Source: Shewanella xiamenensis (lineage in GTDB: Bacteria > Pseudomonadota > Gammaproteobacteria > Enterobacterales > Shewanellaceae). Taken from it: 64,000 bases of DNA. Position numbers and translations under genes: made by a program. The notes beneath the pieces were generated by a model that saw nothing but the letters and a program-made list of their open reading frames with translations, had not been told where the DNA came from and made no database searches. Positions 59,430 to 64,000 of this stretch are shown here, piece by piece. The stretch covers positions 1 through 64,000 of the forward strand of contig NZ_BMOP01000006.1 in assembly GCF_014647135.1 (NCBI RefSeq), read 5' to 3'. Every line of letters begins with the position of its first letter. The stretch's first letter is position 1.

Positions 59430-61259
59430 TCACCCTCGCAATGCATCATGAATGGTTTGTGCCATTTCTATGCTGATCCCTGGCACTTTCGCTAACTCGG
59501 CCACGCTCGCGCCCTTCACTTCCTGCAAACCGCCCAAATGTTGGAGTAACGCTTTACGGCGTTTAGGGCCAATGCCCGGAATGGATTCAAGCGTTGAGGT
59601 GTTACGGGTTTTCTGACGGCGATTACGATGCCCAGTGATGGCAAAGCGGTGCGATTCATCGCGAATATGTTGAATAAGGTGCAATGCGGGTGAGTCATCC
59701 TCAAGGGAAAAGCTCGTTTCTGTGTCACCAAAGATTAAGGTTTCCAGCCCGGGTTTACGGCTCTCTCCCTTTGCCACCCCAATCAGTTGCGGCGCTTTAT
59801 CTAAATTAACAAACTTCTCATCCACTATTTGCTGCGCGATACGCAGCTGACCCAAACCACCGTCGATAAATAAGATATCAGGAATTTTGCCGCTGGCATC
59901 GATTTTATCAAATCGACGACTAATGGCTTGTTTCATCGCGGCATAATCATCGCCTGGCGTAATGCCTTCGATATTGTAACGGCGATACTCGGCCTTATGT
60001 GGCCCCTCGCGGTTAAACACCACACAAGAGGCTACCGTGCTCTCACCCATGGTATGGCTGATATCGAAACACTCCATTCGCTGAATCGGCGCATTAAGCT
60101 CGAGGATTTCCTCAAGCAAGACAAAACGCTGTTCAACGGTGTTTTTATGGGACAGGCGCGTCATAACCGCATTGGTAGCATTGGTGATCGCGAGGCGTAA
60201 AAAACTCGCCCTATCAGCACGCACATTGGTTTTAATGCTGAATTTTTTATTCAACGCCTCAGAGACGGCCGCCTCTAACTCATGCAATTCTTCAAAGTGA
60301 TGGCTTATCACCACCTCCTTAGGAATAGTGCGTTGAATATCGGCATTTAAATAAAACTGTAGCAGGAAGGAGCGTAAGACTTCTTCGATATCCGTTTGCA
60401 CGGGCACCGTTGGATAATAGCTGCGGCTACCAAAAATTTTACCTTCGCGGATAAATAGCAAGTGAAAACAGGCAATGCCCGAGGCATAGTGTACGCCGAT
60501 AACATCCATATCGCCGGTATTACCCGAGACTTCTTGCTGCTCAGCTACCCGGCGCAGCGCCATAATTTGATCGCGAAAGCGCGCGGCTTGCTCATAGGCT
60601 TGCTGCTCAGCGGCCTCTTCCATCTTAGCCACGAGTTCACTGATAACTTGTTTATCTTTTCCCTTTAGGAACAAACTGGCAAGTTTAACCTGCTCATCAT
60701 ACTCCGCATTACTGACCTTGCCGACGCAAGGCGCACTACAACGGGATAACTGGTATTGCAGGCAGGGCCGAGTGCGGGATTTATAATAGAGATCATCACA
60801 TTGGCGGATAGGAAACAGCTTTTGCATCAAGTGCAAACTTTCGCGCACCGCTCCGCCATTCGGATAAGGCCCAAAATAATGGCCCTTCTCCCGCTGCGGC
60901 CCGCGATGGTATGCGAGGCGTGGATGCTCGTGTTGGCTCAAGAAAATATAAGGGTATGACTTATCGTCCCGCAGTAACACATTGTATTTGGGCATGTACT
61001 GCTTGATATAGTCATTCTCAAGCAGCAGCGCATCTGTCTCGCTGTGGGTCAGCGTCACATCGATATGATGGATATGGGACACCAGCGCCTGAGTTTTCAC
61101 ATTGCCAAGGTTTTTACGGAAATAGGAAGATAAGCGCTTTTTAAGATCTTTGGCTTTCCCCACATAAATGACGTCACCTTTGACGTCATACATGCGATAA
61201 ACCCCAGCAGAGGATGAGACCGTGCGTAAAAAACTCTGGGCGTTAAAACCTGTCGACAT
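59430..61259 (-). CDS. uvrC: UvrABC excision nuclease subunit C
   Basis: A 609-residue nucleotide-excision-repair nuclease that makes both incisions around a lesion. The N-terminal GIY-YIG domain reads [26 protein letters not shown] Cys-rich segment ([15 protein letters not shown]) and a UVR domain (about 205-240) follow. The RNase H-like nuclease is at about 380-540, and two helix-hairpin-helix motifs end the protein ([20 protein letters not shown] and [19 protein letters not shown]). Length equals E. coli UvrC. Confidence 0.97.
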   Translation of the reverse strand: MSTGFNAQSFLRTVSSSAGVYRMYDVKGDVIYVGKAKDLKKRLSSYFRKNLGNVKTQALVSHIHHIDVTLTHSETDALLLENDYIKQYMPKYNVLLRDDKSYPYIFLSQHEHPRLAYHRGPQREKGHYFGPYPNGGAVRESLHLMQKLFPIRQCDDLYYKSRTRPCLQYQLSRCSAPCVGKVSNAEYDEQVKLASLFLKGKDKQVISELVAKMEEAAEQQAYEQAARFRDQIMALRRVAEQQEVSGNTGDMDVIGVHYASGIACFHLLFIREGKIFGSRSYYPTVPVQTDIEEVLRSFLLQFYLNADIQRTIPKEVVISHHFEELHELEAAVSEALNKKFSIKTNVRADRASFLRLAITNATNAVMTRLSHKNTVEQRFVLLEEILELNAPIQRMECFDISHTMGESTVASCVVFNREGPHKAEYRRYNIEGITPGDDYAAMKQAISRRFDKIDASGKIPDILFIDGGLGQLRIAQQIVDEKFVNLDKAPQLIGVAKGESRKPGLETLIFGDTETSFSLEDDSPALHLIQHIRDESHRFAITGHRNRRQKTRNTSTLESIPGIGPKRRKALLQHLGGLQEVKGASVAELAKVPGISIEMAQTIHDALRG

Positions 61260-61368
61260 CGTTACACACCCACTCTTTTACTTACCATCTTCAAAACTGC
61301 TTGATAAATCGTTTTCCAACTCACAGCTAACACTTAATTAATGCTAGAACCATTGACATAAGCGGCCA

Positions 61369-62013
61369 TTAGAAATGGCCAGCATCTAACATTTTATAGC
61401 GGATCGCTAAACGAGTCAGCTCCACATCACCACTGATCCCAAGCTTCGCAAACAAGCGGTAACGGTAACTGTTAACGGTTTTGGGGCTTAAGTTGAGCTG
61501 CTCAGAAATATCATTGACCTTTTCACCATTGGTGATCATCAACATAATTTGCAGCTCACGCTCAGACAAGGCTTTAAACGGATTCTCATCGGCCGGATTG
61601 AATTGGCTCAATGCCATTTGTTGGGCAATTTCAGGAGATAAATAGCGCTGCCCACGGGAAACCTGACGTATCGCTTGCAATACTTCAGGTGGCGTCGCAC
61701 CTTTGGTTAAATAACCAGACGCGCCCGCCTGCATCACTTTACTGGGGAACGGATCTTCGGTGTGCACTGTTAGCACAATAATCTTAGCATGAGGTTGATA
61801 ACGTAAAATCTTACGCGTCGCTTCGAGTCCGCCCATACCTGGCATATTCATGTCCATTAAGATGACGTCGGCTTCATTTTGTCTCGCCCACTGTACCGCG
61901 GTCTCACCATCGGGCGCTTCACCCACAACTTTGATCCCCCGCTCATCTTCTAAGATACGGCGGATCCCAGTTCTCACCAGCTCATGATCGTCAACTAAAT
62001 ATATCGATATCAA
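61369..62013 (-). CDS. uvrY: Response regulator UvrY (GacA/SirA/VarA type)
   Basis: A 214-residue NarL/FixJ-family regulator. The receiver domain has Asp54 (ILMDMNMPGMGG) as phosphorylation site, with the acidic pair at YLVDDHE. The LuxR-type helix-turn-helix follows at LSERELQIMLMITNGEKVNDISEQLNLSPKTVNSYRYRLFAKL. It is the partner of BarA/GacS and activates Csr small RNAs. The start codon at 62013 gives the usual MISIYLVDDHELVR. It lies upstream of uvrC, as in enterics. Confidence 0.95.
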   Translation of the reverse strand: MISIYLVDDHELVRTGIRRILEDERGIKVVGEAPDGETAVQWARQNEADVILMDMNMPGMGGLEATRKILRYQPHAKIIVLTVHTEDPFPSKVMQAGASGYLTKGATPPEVLQAIRQVSRGQRYLSPEIAQQMALSQFNPADENPFKALSERELQIMLMITNGEKVNDISEQLNLSPKTVNSYRYRLFAKLGISGDVELTRLAIRYKMLDAGHF

Positions 62014-62306
62014 CTTTATCCACCTTTAACCAATGCTGACTAAGAGAGTTTAGCCAAATCAGAATACCGCAACCGGAATATAGGTTATCAGGGTAATTTA
62101 GCCCAACAATGGCATTTCGCAAAGCATAAAATGAATATTGTTAACTAGATGATATTTAAAGAAACAACTTGCTAATTAATGCAGTTTGAAATTAAGAGCT
62201 TGGTATGATGAAAGTATGAGTGGAGCTCAGGATTGGGCTAATTGATAAGCTGACGCAAAATATAGCAGGTTTAAAACGCTCATCGAAAATGAAGTCGTGT
62301 AAATGC
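62014..62306. other. Region upstream of uvrY
   Basis: About 290 bases with AT-rich stretches near 62120-62190. By position it holds the uvrY promoter. No operator or RNA element recognised. Confidence 0.4.
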
Positions 62307-62335
62307 AAAAAGCCGCTAATTGCTTAGCGGCTTTT
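62307..62335 (-). terminator. Terminator-like hairpin AAAAGCCGCTAA/TTAGCGGC
   Basis: A 12-bp stem with a 4-base loop and T or A tracts on both strands, beyond the degenerate tRNA-Ser units. A diverged copy is at 63003-63034. Confidence 0.7.
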
Positions 62336-62343
62336 TAGCCGAC

Positions 62344-62523
62344 TATTGTGCTGGAGCAGCGCTTAGCATGAAGAACCCGGGTTCAAATTGCATAAACAAA
62401 AAAGCCATCATTGCTGATGGCCTTTCCATGAAATATTGTGAAGGAGCTGCGCTTAGCATGAGGAACCCGGGTTCAAATTGCATAAACAAAAAAGCCATCA
62501 TTGCTGATGGCTTTTCCGTGAAA
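62344..62523 (-). repeat. Two 90-bp tandem units, degenerate tRNA-Ser plus terminator
   Basis: Units 62344-62433 and 62434-62523 are nearly identical. Each contains a terminator hairpin, AAAGCCATCA around TTGC (62398-62425 and 62488-62515), the same as the one that follows the intact tRNA-Ser genes. The remainder resembles a collapsed tRNA 3' half, including GAACCCGGGTTC. They look like decayed copies of a tRNA-Ser/terminator unit. The second one supplies the terminator for the intact tRNA at 62526. Confidence 0.7.
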
Positions 62524-62525
62524 TA

Positions 62526-62616
62526 TGGCGGAGGAGCAGGGATTTGAACCCTGGGTGGGCTATAAACCCACGCCGGTTTTCAAGACCGGTGCATTAAACC
62601 ACTCTGCCACCCCTCC
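62526..62616 (-). tRNA. tRNA-Ser(UGA), copy A
   Basis: 91 bases with encoded CCA. Acceptor GGAGGGG/CTCCG-type pairing, anticodon stem-loop CCGGTCTTGAAAACCGG with TGA, and a long variable arm (GTGGGTTTATAGCCCAC) of class II tRNA. Identical to 63091-63181. Confidence 0.94.
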
Positions 62617-63002
62617 GAACGAGCGAGATAATATACATCTCGCCCAAAGCTGTAAACTTAAATTTATTATTATTTGAATTGATTGGCGATTTGATATCCA
62701 GCTGGCGATGAAATCATCGCTTTCAGGGCGATTTTTGATCTGTTGCTATTTCTGCTCACTAAAAACCGGCATGACAACAACATTACCTAAGTCACTTTTG
62801 AATAGATTAAAGAATCGCGAGCACTTTTTTAAGGTGGCGGCTTCCTATGAAAAAGATGAAGTATAAATAGGGAGCGTAGGAGAAGGTTAATCCAAACCTT
62901 AAAAATCAACTTCTTCATATCAGAACATAATGATTATCAAGACAATCGCAGATACGCCTTTTGGCAATGTAATCAAACATCTCATACCATGGAACCAGAT
63001 GC
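62617..63002. other. Spacer between the two tRNA-Ser genes
   Basis: 386 bases without an open frame, hairpin or repeat that I can support. It presumably contains the promoter for tRNA-Ser copy A. Confidence 0.4.
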
Positions 63003-63080
63003 AAAAAGGCCGCTAATTGTTTAGCGACCTTTTTGACTGACATGACATAAACAAAAAGGCCATCATTGCTGATGGCCTTT
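63003..63080 (-). terminator. Two successive terminator hairpins after tRNA-Ser copy B
   Basis: Nearest the tRNA: AAAAAGGCCATCA/TGATGGCCTTT (63053-63080). Further on: AAAAAGGCCGCTAA with a mismatched partner (63003-63034). Both have T runs on the minus strand. Confidence 0.75.
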
Positions 63081-63090
63081 CCGTGAAATA

Positions 63091-63181
63091 TGGCGGAGGA
63101 GCAGGGATTTGAACCCTGGGTGGGCTATAAACCCACGCCGGTTTTCAAGACCGGTGCATTAAACCACTCTGCCACCCCTCC
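63091..63181 (-). tRNA. tRNA-Ser(UGA), copy B
   Basis: Same 91-base sequence as copy A, 565 bases away, with its own downstream terminator. The intact duplicate and the decayed units suggest repeated unequal crossing-over at this locus. Confidence 0.94.
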
Positions 63182-63402
63182 GAACGCCGCAAATAATATA
63201 AGCATCATCGGTGCTTGTAAACAGCAATTTTTGAATATTGTGTCAAATGCTCATCTTATGTTCAGACGGATGAATTTTCAGGCGAATAGCCAACATATTT
63301 TCAGCAATATCTGGGTAAAGCAGCATAAAAACACCTATACAGTAAGAGACTTGCCCTCTCGGTATGGTAAAATCGCGGTAACTTTTCACGGTAAATGCTT
63401 AT

Positions 63403-64000
63403 ATGAATTCACTCTTGATACCTTCATCCTCACTCGCCCCTGAATTTAATCTTCCCGTCCTGTCGCAATTGCCAACAGGATATAAAGCGTTGCTTTTAGG
63501 TCAAGAGCGCGTATTGGATGCCTTTAAGTTACATAACGCCATTGCCGATCAACAACTGTATCTCGCAGATTTTCCTGGCATCGACAGACTATTAATGATC
63601 AAAGCATTAATGGAAACGCTTGAGCCATTGCCGGCAGCTTATCTGGTGGCAAAGCGCCCCGAAGATAAAACCATTCAATTCCATTGGCAATATGAAGCGC
63701 CGCAGGACAACCAAGGCTCAATTGCTGAAAAGCATGTCAGTTATCGCTATCTGAGTGGCAATATCCGCCGTTCAGACCTACTTGGCCGTATGGTGCAATC
63801 AGGTAATAGCAGTAAATATCAAGCGGGTGCATTGGCCGAATGCCATTATGTATTTATCTGCGCTGAATCCCTGTGGAAACGAGAAGGCTTATGGGATTTG
63901 CTGCTGCAAATCCTGACACAGAAAGAGTATCAAATCAGTCACAACCTAAGCCCAATCCCATTAAATTGTAAAATTATTTTAATTGGCGCGGGTTTAATCT
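63403..64000 (+). CDS. Lon-like ATP-dependent protease, YcbZ type, 5' part only
   Basis: The frame starts [19 protein letters not shown] and is open for 199 codons to the window edge. [31 protein letters not shown] resembles the start of the YcbZ/LonB-like family, in which an early AAA-like region precedes a C-terminal Lon protease domain. The protease part lies outside the window. The ribosome binding site is weak (ACGGTAAA). The identification is moderate because the diagnostic domain is missing. Confidence 0.6.
   Translation, partial: MNSLLIPSSSLAPEFNLPVLSQLPTGYKALLLGQERVLDAFKLHNAIADQQLYLADFPGIDRLLMIKALMETLEPLPAAYLVAKRPEDKTIQFHWQYEAPQDNQGSIAEKHVSYRYLSGNIRRSDLLGRMVQSGNSSKYQAGALAECHYVFICAESLWKREGLWDLLLQILTQKEYQISHNLSPIPLNCKIILIGAGLI

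Noticed and set aside
62320..62547. Plus-strand 75-codon frame with an internally repeated peptide
   Set aside because: The peptide repeat only mirrors the 90-bp DNA tandem units, and the frame runs into a tRNA gene on the other strand.
62344..63181. Repeated units considered as a CRISPR array
   Set aside because: Only two degenerate 90-bp units plus intact tRNA genes, no spacers of constant length and no cas genes. Better explained by tRNA duplication.
63090..63443. Plus-strand 117-codon frame ending at the Lon-like gene
   Set aside because: Its first 30 codons are the antisense of tRNA-Ser copy B, and it overlaps the start of the Lon-like gene in another frame.

Overview
The window looks like a chromosomal segment of a Shewanella-type marine gammaproteobacterium. 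This is inferred from gene content, not from a database search. The pointers are the complete liu (leucine/isovalerate) operon with a MerR-type LiuR, a secreted subtilase with a GlyGly-CTERM tail, and the E. coli-like block uvrY-uvrC-pgsA-tRNA-Gly-tRNA-Cys-tRNA-Leu. The pairs bamC/dapA, gcvR/bcp and ybaY/tesB, VCR-like attC sites and moderate G+C fit as well. Most of the window is core metabolism. Accessory material is concentrated at 34.9-41.2 kb and in several short repeat elements.

Layout. 0-4.1 kb: MATE and MFS exporters with a divergent LysR regulator. 4.2-9.9 kb: a 1304-residue secreted subtilase, a YbaY-type lipoprotein and tesB. 10-16 kb: an SDR protein that has lost its catalytic Ser and Tyr, menA, ygiD and a DoxX-like gene facing a LysR gene (a MITE lies between them), and an unknown gene. 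16.3-19 kb: a lipoprotein subtilase with a P domain and a separate gene for a propeptide-like protein. 19.4-25.7 kb: gnd, the guanidinium exporter gene sugE/gdx behind a guanidine-II riboswitch, prpE and an L,D-transpeptidase. 25.9-34.8 kb: liuR and liuABCDEFG, which take isovaleryl-CoA to acetoacetate and acetyl-CoA and activate acetoacetate.

34.9-38.5 kb is an accessory island. It holds two integron gene cassettes (one HEPN-like protein, one unknown) with attC sites but no integrase, next to a REP-associated tyrosine transposase. Imperfect 83-bp direct repeats flank the set. 38.6-41.4 kb: a DJ-1/PfpI protein, a small conserved protein, a TauE/SafE permease and a GNAT acetyltransferase gene split by a 283-bp MITE. 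A second copy of that MITE lies at the left edge of the window.

41.5-64 kb: an RND efflux pair, bamC-dapA, gcvR-bcp, then a eukaryotic-type S-adenosylmethionine decarboxylase gene next to speA. The speA gene has a long hairpin-rich leader ending in a terminator-like structure. After these come cvfB, yceH, an ABC exporter pair, an HU-like gene and a four-tRNA cluster. The window ends with pgsA, uvrC, uvrY, two tRNA-Ser(UGA) genes amid degenerate 90-bp tandem units, and the 5' part of a Lon-like protease gene.

The most noteworthy items are the protease with a separately encoded propeptide-like partner, the speA leader, the SDR pseudoenzyme, the integrase-less cassettes, and the MITE insertion whose precise removal restores the GNAT frame.
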